Positions 15,426 to 25,066 of a DNA stretch of 25,173 nt are shown in pieces. The stretch's first letter is position 1; the number at the start of each line of letters is the position of its first letter. The notes under the pieces were generated by a model. That model did not search any database. It was not told where the DNA came from and worked only from the letters and a program-made list of their open reading frames with translations. Origin of the DNA: CAYVGO01 sp964450725 (GTDB lineage Bacteria; Bacteroidota; Bacteroidia; Bacteroidales; UBA932); contig CAYVGO010000033.1 in the NCBI GenBank assembly GCA_964450725.1, positions 1 to 25,173 on the forward strand, given 5' to 3'. The translations under genes were made by a program, and so were the position numbers.

Positions 15426-15713
15426 TTACTCTTGTTCTTTATTTTCTTTGTAAAAATCTTCGATTTGTGCTACAAGTTCGTTATTATATTCTTGTACCAT
15501 CAAAGAAATAAAGAATAAATCAATAAAAGCCCATAAAAAAGATACGGGAATACCAATAATAAATACCGAAAAAGTAAGCATCGTTAATCCACTGCTATTT
15601 TTTTCCAAGTAAAACCGATGTAGCCCTAAAAAACCAAACAACAAGCAGAGTAAAAAAGCTGCTGCAAATGTTCTTTTATTGGCTTCATATCGTATCAATT
15701 TGCTTGTATTCAT
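15426..15713 (-). CDS. TM2-domain membrane protein
   Basis: 95 residues. After a short N-terminus (NTSKLIRYEANKR) come two membrane helices, the first containing FGFLGLHRFYL, the conserved glycine-rich GxxGxHRFYL motif of TM2 proteins, and the second ending in the WAFIDLFFI pattern. The C-terminal 20 residues are charged and cytoplasmic. The family is widespread and without a settled function. The gap is 25 bases after the S41 protease gene and 11 bases before gltX, so it is part of the same operon. Confidence 0.88.
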   Translation of the reverse strand: MNTSKLIRYEANKRTFAAAFLLCLLFGFLGLHRFYLEKNSSGLTMLTFSVFIIGIPVSFLWAFIDLFFISLMVQEYNNELVAQIEDFYKENKEQE

Positions 15714-15738
15714 TTTTCTAAAATATATTAATTATCTC

Positions 15739-17325
15739 TTATATCGTTTGTAAGGCTTTTTGTATTGTTGTATCATATTGATTAATGTAATAATAGAAAG
15801 CGATATCATCTAAAATTGTACCTCGACCAATTAAAGCTTTCAATTGCTTTTCAATCAAATTTCTTGCGAAATCAATACTTTGTGGAGAACTTTTTATTCC
15901 TTGACGTTGAGCGTAAGAGACAAAAGCAGTCCAACAATTATTATTTTGAAAAAAACGCCTTAAATCATCAATCGTTTTGACATTTTGCAACGCTAAACGA
16001 TATTGATCTCCATACTCTAATACAAATTTATAAACTAAGTTTTTTTGATTACATAATTTCACAAAATCATTTTTATGCAAATTTGTGTCCAAAGGTACAA
16101 AAATATCAGGAGTTATCCCCCCTGAGTATACTTTTCTTCCTTTCACAGTATAGAAAACATTAGCTGTATCTTGTTTCACACTATCTTGATGTTCCAATTC
16201 ACCGTGCATAAAACGCTGATAAATATCTTGATAATAACTGTCATCTCCGGCATTGTAGGGACGCTGTATAGTACGTCCAGAAGCGGTGTAATAACGTGCT
16301 ATTGTTAACCTTAATCCGGAACCGTCTGAAAACTTTATCGGCTCTTGTACCAATCCTTTCCCAAATGTACGACGACCAATAATTGTACCCCTATCATTGT
16401 CTTGTATTGCACCCGCAACAATTTCACTGGCAGATGCAGAAGTTTCATCTACAAGTACTATCAAAGGAATATCTTGTAAAGTACCACTACCATCGGCTGT
16501 AGATTTATTAATTCCGGAAACTCGTCCTTTGGTATAAACAATCATAGCATTATTCGGTAAAAATTCATTTAAAATCTCTATCGCTTGTCCCATATACCCT
16601 CCAGAGTTGTCTCGTAAATCAATAATAAGAGAACGTAATCCATCTTTCTTTAACCCTGCTATCGCTTGATTGAACTCATTATATGTATTTTCAGAAAACT
16701 TATTAAGTTTAATATATCCAACTTTAGCATTAATCATGTAACTTACTTCTACACTTTTTATTAAGATTTGCTCCCGTTGTATAGTAAAAGGAAGTAAATC
16801 TTTATTGCCTACGCGCTGTACCCCAATTTTTACTTTTGTCCCTTTTTTACCTCGCAACAACTTCATAATACTATCTTGCTTTATTTTACGACCGGCAATT
16901 AAACTATCATTGACAGTCATAATACGATCTCCGGCCATCACTCCAACCCGCTCCGAAGGTCCTCCGCGTATAGTATTAATGACATTTACTGTATCCGTGA
17001 GCATATTAAAAGTAATTCCAATACCTCCAAAATTTCCGTCTAAAGGCTCTTGCATCTCCTGCATTGATTTTGCTGGAATGTAGATGGAGTGAGGATCCAA
17101 TTGTTTTAAAATCTGTTCTATACTTTTTTCTTGTAATGTATTTGGATCTATTGTATCTACATAATATTTTTCAACACAATTCAAGATTGTCAGTAATTTC
17201 CCATATTGTAATTTGGAAATTTCATTTTCAACCATACGTCGAGTAATAAAAATTCCAATCAAAACTCCAATAATTAATAATAAAATGATTATATGTAAAT
17301 TTTTTCTCAAAAAAGTCATGTTCAA
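15739..17325 (-). CDS. S41-family C-terminal processing protease
   Basis: 528 residues. An N-terminal membrane anchor (about residues 9-27, LHIIILLLIIGVLIGIFI) places the protease in the periplasm. A PDZ domain covers about 90-180 (GGIGITFNMLTD...GVMAGDRIMTVNDSLI). The peptidase core follows: LRDNSGGYMGQAIEI, then VDETSASASEIVAGAI with the catalytic Ser near 296, and RRTFGKGLVQEP with the catalytic Lys near 321. The family cleaves unstructured or tagged C-termini in the periplasm. A C-terminal domain of about 150 residues (SGGITPDIFVP onward) is typical of Bacteroidetes members. It starts 6 bases after the dCMP deaminase stop, an arrangement I know from Bacteroides relatives. No key residue is missing. 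Confidence 0.93.
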   Translation of the reverse strand: MNMTFLRKNLHIIILLLIIGVLIGIFITRRMVENEISKLQYGKLLTILNCVEKYYVDTIDPNTLQEKSIEQILKQLDPHSIYIPAKSMQEMQEPLDGNFGGIGITFNMLTDTVNVINTIRGGPSERVGVMAGDRIMTVNDSLIAGRKIKQDSIMKLLRGKKGTKVKIGVQRVGNKDLLPFTIQREQILIKSVEVSYMINAKVGYIKLNKFSENTYNEFNQAIAGLKKDGLRSLIIDLRDNSGGYMGQAIEILNEFLPNNAMIVYTKGRVSGINKSTADGSGTLQDIPLIVLVDETSASASEIVAGAIQDNDRGTIIGRRTFGKGLVQEPIKFSDGSGLRLTIARYYTASGRTIQRPYNAGDDSYYQDIYQRFMHGELEHQDSVKQDTANVFYTVKGRKVYSGGITPDIFVPLDTNLHKNDFVKLCNQKNLVYKFVLEYGDQYRLALQNVKTIDDLRRFFQNNNCWTAFVSYAQRQGIKSSPQSIDFARNLIEKQLKALIGRGTILDDIAFYYYINQYDTTIQKALQTI

Positions 17326-17331
17326 TTCCTT

Positions 17332-17760
17332 TTAACTCCTTTCAGGAACATTAATTTGCTTAATTGTAATATTTGCTTTTTTCAATAACTCTATGCCTGC
17401 TTCAACTCTATAATGATCTGCATATACAACACGCCTTATACCTGCTTGAATAATTAATTTTGCACACTCTACGCAAGGAGCTGAAGTTACATATAAAGTA
17501 GCACCTTTACTATTATTAGATGAGCATGCTATTTTACTGATGGCATTGGCTTCTGCATGAAGTACATAAGATTTTGTATCGCCGTTTTCATCTTCACAAT
17601 CATTTTCAAATCCTGAGGGTGTTCCATTATAACCATCAGAAATAATACTATTATCTTTGACTAAAATAGCTCCAACTTGTCTTCGTTTACAGTATGAATT
17701 TGTAGCCCACAATCGAGCAATCTGTAAATATTTTATATCAAACTTTTCGTCCTTCTCCAT
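17332..17760 (-). CDS. Deoxycytidylate (dCMP) deaminase family protein
   Basis: 142 residues. The zinc-binding deaminase motif is complete: His68 and catalytic Glu70 in HAEANAI, and Cys96 and Cys99 in PCVECAK. The N-terminal CKRRQVGAILVKDNSIISDGYNGTPSG is the substrate-loop region of the dCMP deaminase/ComEB group. It converts dCMP to dUMP, a source of thymidylate. It lies 21 bases after the DUF3467 gene and 6 before the S41 protease. Other cytidine deaminases are possible, but the length and the GYNGTPSG motif favour dCMP deaminase. Confidence 0.92.
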   Translation of the reverse strand: MEKDEKFDIKYLQIARLWATNSYCKRRQVGAILVKDNSIISDGYNGTPSGFENDCEDENGDTKSYVLHAEANAISKIACSSNNSKGATLYVTSAPCVECAKLIIQAGIRRVVYADHYRVEAGIELLKKANITIKQINVPERS

Positions 17761-17781
17761 AAATCACACTGCAACAATTGT

Positions 17782-18102
17782 TTATGCCATTGTAGGTTTT
17801 GTTCCGAAATTTAATGGTATTTTGGCGGTTTGCATATCTTTATCAATATCAATTTCACCAAATTGTTCCTCAAATTGTCGTATATTATCCCCTAAAGCAT
17901 ATAAAAGTCGTTTAGCATGTTCAGCACACAGAATAACACGACTTTTTACCGGAGCATTTTTCATACCTGGCATCACACGCACAAAATCAATAATAAATTC
18001 CGTGGATGAATGGGTAATCACTGCTAAATTGGAATAAGAACCTTGTGCTATTTCGTCACTGAGTTCTATGCTGATTTCATTTTTTTCTTCTTTTTTTACC
18101 AT
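17782..18102 (-). CDS. DUF3467-domain protein
   Basis: 106 residues, soluble and acidic. The core GSYSNLAVITHSSTEFIIDFVRVMPGMK (residues 22-49) followed by KSRVILCAEHAKRLLYALGDNI matches the small DUF3467 family found across Bacteroidetes, often next to RNA polymerase or central metabolic genes. The function is unknown. It sits between pgi (18-base gap) and dCMP deaminase (21-base gap) in the long operon. The C-terminal tail (IPLNFGTKPTMA) is a common ending of the family in this phylum. Confidence 0.85.
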   Translation of the reverse strand: MVKKEEKNEISIELSDEIAQGSYSNLAVITHSSTEFIIDFVRVMPGMKNAPVKSRVILCAEHAKRLLYALGDNIRQFEEQFGEIDIDKDMQTAKIPLNFGTKPTMA

Positions 18103-18120
18103 AATTTCAGTAAAGTAGGA

Positions 18121-19455
18121 TTATAATTTTTCTTTAATTCTTCTTGTTGCTTCTTCAAATCCGGGCTTTTCCAACAAAGCAAACATATTCTTTTTATAGG
18201 CTTCTACACCTTCTTGATCAAAAGGATTTACTCCCAACATATAACCGCTAATTCCGCATGCTCGCTCAAAAAAATAAATCATTTCACCGAATGTTTTTTC
18301 AGTCAAACTGTCAATTTTGATTCTGATAATCGGGACGCCTCCGTCATTATGGGCTAAATTTGTTCCTAATTCTGCCATAGCATTGACTTCAGACATTCTT
18401 TTATTGGCTAAGTAATTAAGATCATCAAAATTATTTTTGTCTTCCGGAATGGTCAGTTTCACATCAGGACTTTCTACACTAATAACAGTTTCAAATAACG
18501 AACGTTCACCGTCTTGAATGTACTGTCCCATAGAATGTAAGTCGGTTGTAAAGTTTACAGATGCATTAAAAATACCTTTATGCTCTTTGCCTTCACTTTC
18601 TCCGTATAATTGTTTCCACCACTCTCCAAAATATTGCAAACGTGGATTATAATTGGATAATAATTCTATTTTTTTTCCTTTTCCATACAACGCATTGCGT
18701 AAAGTGGCATACTGCAAAGCCGGATTTTCTTGATAAGGCACATCTATTCCTGTTTTTTTGAACATTTCTTCCGCTCCTTTCACTAGTGCCTGAATATTAT
18801 ACCCGGCACAAGCAATGGGCAGTAGCCCGACCGGTGAAAGTACGGAAAATCGTCCTCCTATATTGTCTTCAATAACAAATGTTTCATACCCTTCCAAATC
18901 TGCCATTTTTTTTAGCGCTCCCCTACTCTTATCTGTAATAGCAACGATTCTGTTTTTGGCTTCTGCTTTTCCGTATTTTTGTTCAATATGATTTTTTATT
19001 AATCGAAAGGCGATAGCTGGTTCTGTTGTTGTTCCCGACTTTGAAATAACAATACAAGCCACTGATTTTTCGGCTAAAAAATTCAATAAATGCGCATGAT
19101 AATCTTCATCAATATGATGTCCTGCAAAAATTATCTGCGGTCGTTTATTTGGAGAAAATACATCAAAAGGATTAGATAAAGCCTCAATAACCGACTTTGC
19201 ACCTAAATAAGATCCTCCAATACCTATTACGACAAGCACATCAACCTTTGCGGTCATTCTCTGTGCGCAGGTTGAAATTTTATCAAGATCACTTTGTGTA
19301 ATTTCAGATGGTAAATTTAACCAACCTAAAAAATCATTACCTTTACCTGAGAAAGTTGTTAACAATTTATTAGCAGCCTCAGACTGCTTGCTGTAACTTT
19401 CAATGTCTTGCCGAGACAGAAATCGACTAGTATACTGATTATCAATGAGTAACAT
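18121..19455 (-). CDS. pgi: Glucose-6-phosphate isomerase
   Basis: 444 residues, the short bacterial form. The sugar-phosphate binding and catalytic motifs are present: GIGGSYLGAKSVIEAL, SKSGTTTEPAIAFR, GGRFSVLSPVGLLPIACAG, FGEWWKQLYGESEGKEHKG with the catalytic Glu, and the C-terminal VEAYKKNMF with the catalytic Lys. It interconverts glucose 6-phosphate and fructose 6-phosphate in glycolysis and gluconeogenesis, in the cytoplasm. It is the first gene of a run of seven genes on the minus strand, with a matching promoter at 19543-19573. Confidence 0.96.
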   Translation of the reverse strand: MLLIDNQYTSRFLSRQDIESYSKQSEAANKLLTTFSGKGNDFLGWLNLPSEITQSDLDKISTCAQRMTAKVDVLVVIGIGGSYLGAKSVIEALSNPFDVFSPNKRPQIIFAGHHIDEDYHAHLLNFLAEKSVACIVISKSGTTTEPAIAFRLIKNHIEQKYGKAEAKNRIVAITDKSRGALKKMADLEGYETFVIEDNIGGRFSVLSPVGLLPIACAGYNIQALVKGAEEMFKKTGIDVPYQENPALQYATLRNALYGKGKKIELLSNYNPRLQYFGEWWKQLYGESEGKEHKGIFNASVNFTTDLHSMGQYIQDGERSLFETVISVESPDVKLTIPEDKNNFDDLNYLANKRMSEVNAMAELGTNLAHNDGGVPIIRIKIDSLTEKTFGEMIYFFERACGISGYMLGVNPFDQEGVEAYKKNMFALLEKPGFEEATRRIKEKL

Positions 19456-19542
19456 ATATTATTGAAAAATTAAAATATAATTCAGGATATTTAGTAAAAC
19501 AAGGAAAAACATAGAACTCTGCTACTTCTTTCAATGTAACAA

Positions 19543-19573
19543 CGAAAGTACGAAAATTTAAGGATATTCCAAA
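19543..19573 (-). promoter_or_regulatory. Promoter of the pgi operon
   Basis: Minus-strand TTTG (19570-19573), a 19-base spacer, and TACTTTCG (19543-19550), one mismatch to TAnnTTTG. It leaves a leader of about 80 bases before the pgi start. Confidence 0.65.
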
Positions 19574-19659
19574 ATCCGTTATTTATGATAAAACTATTTT
19601 ACTGAAATCTCAATTCATTTTTATTTTCAACTCATTCTTGTTTATTATTGTCATATCAA

Positions 19660-19696
19660 ATAAGAAAAGAGGAGAGTACAATTTTACCCTCCTCTT
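19660..19696 (-). terminator. Terminator of the large surface-protein gene
   Basis: On the minus strand an 8-bp arm AAGAGGAG (19689-19696) and a 3-bp arm pair with 19667-19678 around a short AT loop, followed by a T-rich stretch. It lies about 32 bases after the stop codon. Confidence 0.75.
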
Positions 19697-19727
19697 CCTT
19701 TTATTTTTATAGGACAAGTATAATCCT

Positions 19728-22700
19728 TTACCTTGTAATTGTTAAGGTAGCATTATATACTTTCTTTTCCTCATTTTGTGTATAATGTACTACAACAATA
19801 TAGGTGCCATCAGATAAATTTCCTCCGTCAAACTCACCATCTACGTCTTGATAATTTTCTTGATAGTAAACCATAACCCCTTTGCGATCATAGATATATA
19901 CATTTACATCTTTTATCTTTAGATTACTATCAGACCATAAGAATTGTAAATAAAATCTATCGTTCAATCCATCTCCATTAGGAGTTATTACATAACGGTC
20001 ATTATTTGATTCAGCATAGGTTTGGTAACGAGCATAAAGGACAATTTCTACAGCAACAGTATCAACAGTATTTTTTGACAATACTTCTTTGGCATCTGCC
20101 ATAAACCAACCTTTAAATTTATAGTAAGCATACTTAGGTACTGGTAATTCACCGTAATGATCGCCAAAGATTACTACTTTTCTATTTTCAGAAACGGTTC
20201 CACCTAAAGCATCAAAAACAACGATTATTTCTCGAGCTTCCCAAATAGCATATAAAATATGTGTGTTTTTATTTTCAACGATTGCACTTCCGTCAATCAT
20301 CGTCTTGCCTTCTTTATCAAAAGACCAACCCACAAAACGATAACCTCTACGCTGAGGAACGGGGAATTGTTGAAAATATTGGTATGGATAATATTGCCGA
20401 ACAAATATCACATTCTGTCCTTGTCCGCCATTTAATTCCAAAGTCACCGGATATTTCCATATTGCATAAAGCGTATGTTCTTCCGTAGTGCCTGGTAAAC
20501 TTCCAACGATTGTGGTAGATTCTATGGGTGTTAATCCTTCAACATCCAAGCTCCAGTATAAAAACTCTGAACCATTTTGAACTGGCCGCGGTAAGTTTCC
20601 ATAAGGTGTACCTACTAAAAATTCCTTTGGTTGAATCCGATCTTGGTTATTAACATCATCAAAATTAACATCAAAATTAACTCGTAATTTAGTTTCTTCA
20701 ACAATCGTAACATCAACTGATATTAGTGCTTCAAGATAACCCAAGTCTATTGAATAAGTACCCAATAACGGCGGAGTCTGATTTAGAGCAACATCTAAAT
20801 CACTTCGATCTCTCATAACTAATGAAACTACTTGCCCTGAATTCAGATCATAACCACGGGCTTCAGATCGAGAAATTAACAAATCATCAGAAACGACCTG
20901 CTGCAAATCTGCAGTATATAAATTAAAGTTATGTGCAAATAATAAAATACCATTTGTAAGTTGATAATCTTCTACAACATATACTTTCACGACCTTAGAC
21001 GTTCCCTTTTCTGTAGAAAAAACAGCACGATACGTCCCAACCTTTGTACCAATGTTATGAGATACCGGACGAATAATGGGAACGGGTAAAAATGTAGCAT
21101 TATTTACTGACCTAACTTGAGAACGATTAATTAACATTTCATCTGTTATTCCAAAATTTGCTTCTTCTAAAGTAAAGTAACAATCTTCTGCCGTTAGAGT
21201 TTCATCTCGAATTTCCAACCCTAATACCATTACTGTAATAACATTAGAAGAAGAAATACTTTGCGCACTTCCATTTTCATCTTTATTAAGACGACGATAG
21301 TACGTGGTTTTCAACAATCCGGAACTCTCAATATAATCTGTGTTGGAAGAAGACCAATCAGTAATATCTATCCATGTATTGTTTCCAACTGCTTTCTTTT
21401 GCCATTTATATAAATTACCTGCACCCAAAGTAACATTACGACAACGTCCTGGCAAGTCTCCAGAGTTGACAATAGTATCTCCAGAGATAATGCCACCAGA
21501 ACCATTACTTACTGTAATAGTTAATTCATTGCTATATTTGGTTAAATCGTCACTATTAGAACGATGTGATTTGGCACAACGGCGATAAGCAGCAGATTCA
21601 CGAATTGGTGAAGCATCAAGATAAGTAGTATAATTACCCCAGTCTGTCATATCTGTCCAAGTTCCTGATATTTTTTTCTGCCATTTAAAAACAGTAGCAT
21701 TTCCATTATTGGATGAATAAAATTTTGTTAAATAAGTACCCTTATCAACAATCGTATCAGAGGATCGAGAACTGCTAATAGCAATCGCACCCGGATTTAA
21801 AGTTATAGAAGGATCAACAGTTATGATATTACTAGAACTGGTATCTCTGTCATCACTAGAAATAAGAGATTTAACTATTCGTCGATAGTGCGTAGTAACA
21901 TTCACAGGTTCTACTTCTTGATATTCTTTTTCATTTTGAAGAAAATCTGTAACAGGACGAAAATCACTTTCTCCTTTACGTTTTCTTACCCATTGATAAG
22001 CCTCTCCGTTACTCGCCTCTACATTGGTAAATTTTGAAGGTAATCCATTTTGCAAAATTGTTTGATTACGGGCAATAGTACCTCCTTTAAGCGGTTCTGT
22101 ATTCACAGAAACCTCATTAGAATAAACTACCCACAAATCATTTTCTCCAAGATTGGCTTTACTTAATCGACGATACTTACTGTCAGATGTAATATTGACA
22201 TCTCTGATACTTAATTTATCCGGAGAAAAAACATCGGTTCCTAAGGTATTCCATACTCCCCAAGTTCCATCTTCATTTTTACGACTCATCTGCCACTTAA
22301 ATACCGTACCTGTACCTGATTCTATATTTATCAAATCAGTTCGTCCTCCCCGTGGAATAGTCGCATGAGAAACTGAGATGAAACCGGGATTTACGCTCTG
22401 TACTCTTACAGTTATCGAATTACTTGGTTGAGCTAAATCATCTGAAGTTGAGAGCAATGTTTTGCATAAGCGACGGTATTGCCGAAAAGGTACATTCATC
22501 GGAGAAGATGGAATATACTGCAACCACTCAGTTGACCATTCTGTAAGATTAGACCAAGGCCCTCCTAAAGTTTCCCTATATTGCCATTGATAGTACTTTC
22601 CTGTTCCTGAAGTTACATTGGTTAATGTGCCTGGGGTAGTATTGATATCCAAAATAGTATCTGAAATATGAATATTACCTCCTTGTAATGGTTCCACAAA

Positions 22701-24578
22701 AATTGAAACTTCATTACTTGTGCGAAAATAAGTCTCATCATTTTTATTTGTTTCATCTTGCACAAACTGTCGACGATACGTATGTTCTCCGAGTTCTGAG
22801 AGTGGAGAGATATCTTGGTAATTTTTAAGTCTAATAGAGTCTCCCCAGTCAGTCAAATCAACCCAGTCTGTCCCCGGACGACGCACTTGCCATCGAAATA
22901 ATTTTCGAGTTCCGAACGATGAATAATAACCCGGTTCTTCTGATATCTTGCCTATAGTATCATATTGTGTTACCCTTGTTCGAGAATTAGATAACATAAT
23001 ACTGCCCGGATCTACTGCACTCATCAATATTTCGATGGTATTACTCTCTATAGAATCTGTAGACACAACTCTTGCCCAGCGACGATATTGATGGATAGTG
23101 CCATCTGAACCAGATAAAACTTGTGATGGAGAATAATTATCATTTGTACTCCAGCCTCCATTTAATACACCCCATGCTCCCCAAGTTCCTCTATTATTAG
23201 ATCTTGTTTCCCACTTAAATTCTCTACCATTGCTTGGAGTCACACTAATTAAAGGTCGATGTCGTCCATGAAGACCGATTGTTGCATTATGACCAATAGT
23301 ACCTGCTTTTAATGGTTCTTGCAAAATTTCGGCTATGTTACTTCTCGCTATACAATTACCTGATGACACAATGCAACGATAATTACCCTTTTCTCCCACT
23401 ACAGCTTGGTAAGTTGCTCCTGTAAAATTCGGAATTATATTCCAACTATTGACAACCGCTGAAGATGGAAGTTCCTGCTTTTCCCACTGATAAGTATAAG
23501 ATTCGGAGCTACCACCACTAATATTACTTTGAGTAAGTTGCATGGGTGATAGACCTGCGATTACTGATTGATATGCCGGGGTTATGGAACCTCCGGAAAG
23601 GGCTGGATGAAATACAAGTCGCTTTTCATTAGTATAAATCGTTTGAGTACCATTTACCCACGATATTTTTGCTCGATACCGATAAGTATTGGGAACAACT
23701 TCTGCAGGAGTATGAACCATAGACACTGCTCCACTTATTTGTTCCCAAACTCCATTATCTCCTCTTTTTTTCTCCCATTGAATTTGCGGCTCTATTGAAC
23801 TCAATATATTAACATTTAATGGCTTCACCTGACTTCCAACACAATACTCCCCTTCTGTTCCAAAAATAGCAGCAGATACTACTTCAACTTTTACCTCATT
23901 AGAATATGATGTACAACCTCCAAATTCATTGTGCGTAACTCTACGATAATATGTTGTTTGAGATGATTGAGGAGGAGAATAGTCTTTGGTATTAGAGGAT
24001 GGGATGGAAGACCAAACTGATTGATCTAAAGATTTCATCCAAGAATAATTGACACTGCCTGTAGGTACATTTCCGTCTTCACCTGTTATTTTAGACGGCA
24101 CTGAAGTTGGAACAACATATTGATTATTAGATATAAGACCAGGAGTACTTGCTCCTGAAATAACTGTCATTGACTCCACTCTCGTTTTTGCAGGGAACGT
24201 CTCGCTAAGATCGTCGCGAATAGGCTTTTTTTCACGTATATAATATACACACATCTCTACAATGCCATCAACTTCAAATTTCATAGGAAGTGAAGTTCCT
24301 GTATATGGTGTACCATCCGGATTTTTAACAATTTCTACAGACCATCTATCTTTTCCACCTTTAATAATCTGATACTCCCATTTCTCGACAGTTACAATTG
24401 GCAGTTTTGTTATCACCTCAAGAAGAACTGTTTCCCCTACGCAATATGTTCCATTTCCATTTTTAATCCATCCATCGTCTTTCGCCCGAGGCTCACTACC
24501 ACCTGCATAAAGCGAAGATGTAATAGATACAAGCATTAAACTAATTGCTAAAGACTTTAATAAATTGACTTTCCTCAT
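19728..24578 (-). CDS. Giant repeat-rich surface protein with type B T9SS sorting domain
   Basis: 1616 residues. A signal peptide of about 25 residues (core SLAISLMLVSITSSLYA) is followed by about ten Ig-like repeats of 85-105 residues (roughly 140-1120). Each has a core (F/Y)(K/Q)W, a later YRR and an ending SN.(I/V).(V/I). Two more beta-rich domains cover about 1120-1295. Three InlB B (Listeria-Bacteroides) repeats, each with GYRFVGWSFDKEG- and YAIW-type motifs, span about 1297-1525. The C-terminus from about 1528 (RYVITPNGDGLNDRFYLQFL to the last Arg) is a gliding-motility-associated type B sorting domain. It should be exported by the type IX system and anchored at the cell surface, with an adhesive or structural role inferred from the domains only. 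The partial gene at 25067-25173 encodes a close paralogue upstream. Confidence 0.9.
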   Translation of the reverse strand: MRKVNLLKSLAISLMLVSITSSLYAGGSEPRAKDDGWIKNGNGTYCVGETVLLEVITKLPIVTVEKWEYQIIKGGKDRWSVEIVKNPDGTPYTGTSLPMKFEVDGIVEMCVYYIREKKPIRDDLSETFPAKTRVESMTVISGASTPGLISNNQYVVPTSVPSKITGEDGNVPTGSVNYSWMKSLDQSVWSSIPSSNTKDYSPPQSSQTTYYRRVTHNEFGGCTSYSNEVKVEVVSAAIFGTEGEYCVGSQVKPLNVNILSSIEPQIQWEKKRGDNGVWEQISGAVSMVHTPAEVVPNTYRYRAKISWVNGTQTIYTNEKRLVFHPALSGGSITPAYQSVIAGLSPMQLTQSNISGGSSESYTYQWEKQELPSSAVVNSWNIIPNFTGATYQAVVGEKGNYRCIVSSGNCIARSNIAEILQEPLKAGTIGHNATIGLHGRHRPLISVTPSNGREFKWETRSNNRGTWGAWGVLNGGWSTNDNYSPSQVLSGSDGTIHQYRRWARVVSTDSIESNTIEILMSAVDPGSIMLSNSRTRVTQYDTIGKISEEPGYYSSFGTRKLFRWQVRRPGTDWVDLTDWGDSIRLKNYQDISPLSELGEHTYRRQFVQDETNKNDETYFRTSNEVSIFVEPLQGGNIHISDTILDINTTPGTLTNVTSGTGKYYQWQYRETLGGPWSNLTEWSTEWLQYIPSSPMNVPFRQYRRLCKTLLSTSDDLAQPSNSITVRVQSVNPGFISVSHATIPRGGRTDLINIESGTGTVFKWQMSRKNEDGTWGVWNTLGTDVFSPDKLSIRDVNITSDSKYRRLSKANLGENDLWVVYSNEVSVNTEPLKGGTIARNQTILQNGLPSKFTNVEASNGEAYQWVRKRKGESDFRPVTDFLQNEKEYQEVEPVNVTTHYRRIVKSLISSDDRDTSSSNIITVDPSITLNPGAIAISSSRSSDTIVDKGTYLTKFYSSNNGNATVFKWQKKISGTWTDMTDWGNYTTYLDASPIRESAAYRRCAKSHRSNSDDLTKYSNELTITVSNGSGGIISGDTIVNSGDLPGRCRNVTLGAGNLYKWQKKAVGNNTWIDITDWSSSNTDYIESSGLLKTTYYRRLNKDENGSAQSISSSNVITVMVLGLEIRDETLTAEDCYFTLEEANFGITDEMLINRSQVRSVNNATFLPVPIIRPVSHNIGTKVGTYRAVFSTEKGTSKVVKVYVVEDYQLTNGILLFAHNFNLYTADLQQVVSDDLLISRSEARGYDLNSGQVVSLVMRDRSDLDVALNQTPPLLGTYSIDLGYLEALISVDVTIVEETKLRVNFDVNFDDVNNQDRIQPKEFLVGTPYGNLPRPVQNGSEFLYWSLDVEGLTPIESTTIVGSLPGTTEEHTLYAIWKYPVTLELNGGQGQNVIFVRQYYPYQYFQQFPVPQRRGYRFVGWSFDKEGKTMIDGSAIVENKNTHILYAIWEAREIIVVFDALGGTVSENRKVVIFGDHYGELPVPKYAYYKFKGWFMADAKEVLSKNTVDTVAVEIVLYARYQTYAESNNDRYVITPNGDGLNDRFYLQFLWSDSNLKIKDVNVYIYDRKGVMVYYQENYQDVDGEFDGGNLSDGTYIVVVHYTQNEEKKVYNATLTITR

Positions 24579-25066
24579 AATTAAATTATTTTTATTAACT
24601 TTTATATTTACAATAGACTTTTATGATTCAATTAAAATAATTACGAAAATGTATGTGTTACTATTTTACAAATAACGTATTCAATTAAGCATAACGAATT
24701 GTTTTTTTTTCAGCTGCAGTTTTACAGCGAAAATTAACCGACTGCAACATATTTTAAATATTCATATACTGAAATTTACAAATAATGATATGTAAATTGT
24801 TTGTTATGACTCTGAAAAATTATCACTAATAATCTTTAGAAAAGTGATATAATAAAATTACAATAATCTCAAATAAATCCATTTAGTGATATTTCTATTT
24901 TGAAATATCACTAAACGAAACAATGCTGAATGATTTGTACTTCAACAAAGTAATTCTGGTATGAAAATTTTCGGGTAACGTATACTAATCACAATATCCA
25001 ACAATCCCCTCAATCAACTTCTATCGATTGAGGGGATTGAGGGGTGTCGGATAACACCAAAAGGAA
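24579..25066. other. Intergenic region between the two surface-protein genes
   Basis: 488 bases without a coding frame. It contains three hairpins: TATCACT (24821-24827) with AGTGATA (24843-24849); a 14-bp perfect stem, 24882-24895 with 24902-24915, using the same GTGATA/TATCAC words; and a 14-bp perfect stem near the right end (25002-25039). No complete Bacteroidetes promoter is visible upstream of 24578, which leaves open how the large gene is transcribed. Confidence 0.6.
25002..25039. terminator. 14-bp perfect hairpin after the partial surface-protein gene
   Basis: CAATCCCCTCAATC (25002-25015) pairs with 25026-25039 around a 10-base loop. It lies 28 bases beyond the stop codon of the partial gene (25067-25069), as a terminator would, but no T run follows. 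The motif GATTGAGGGG is repeated at once (25026-25045). Confidence 0.45.
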
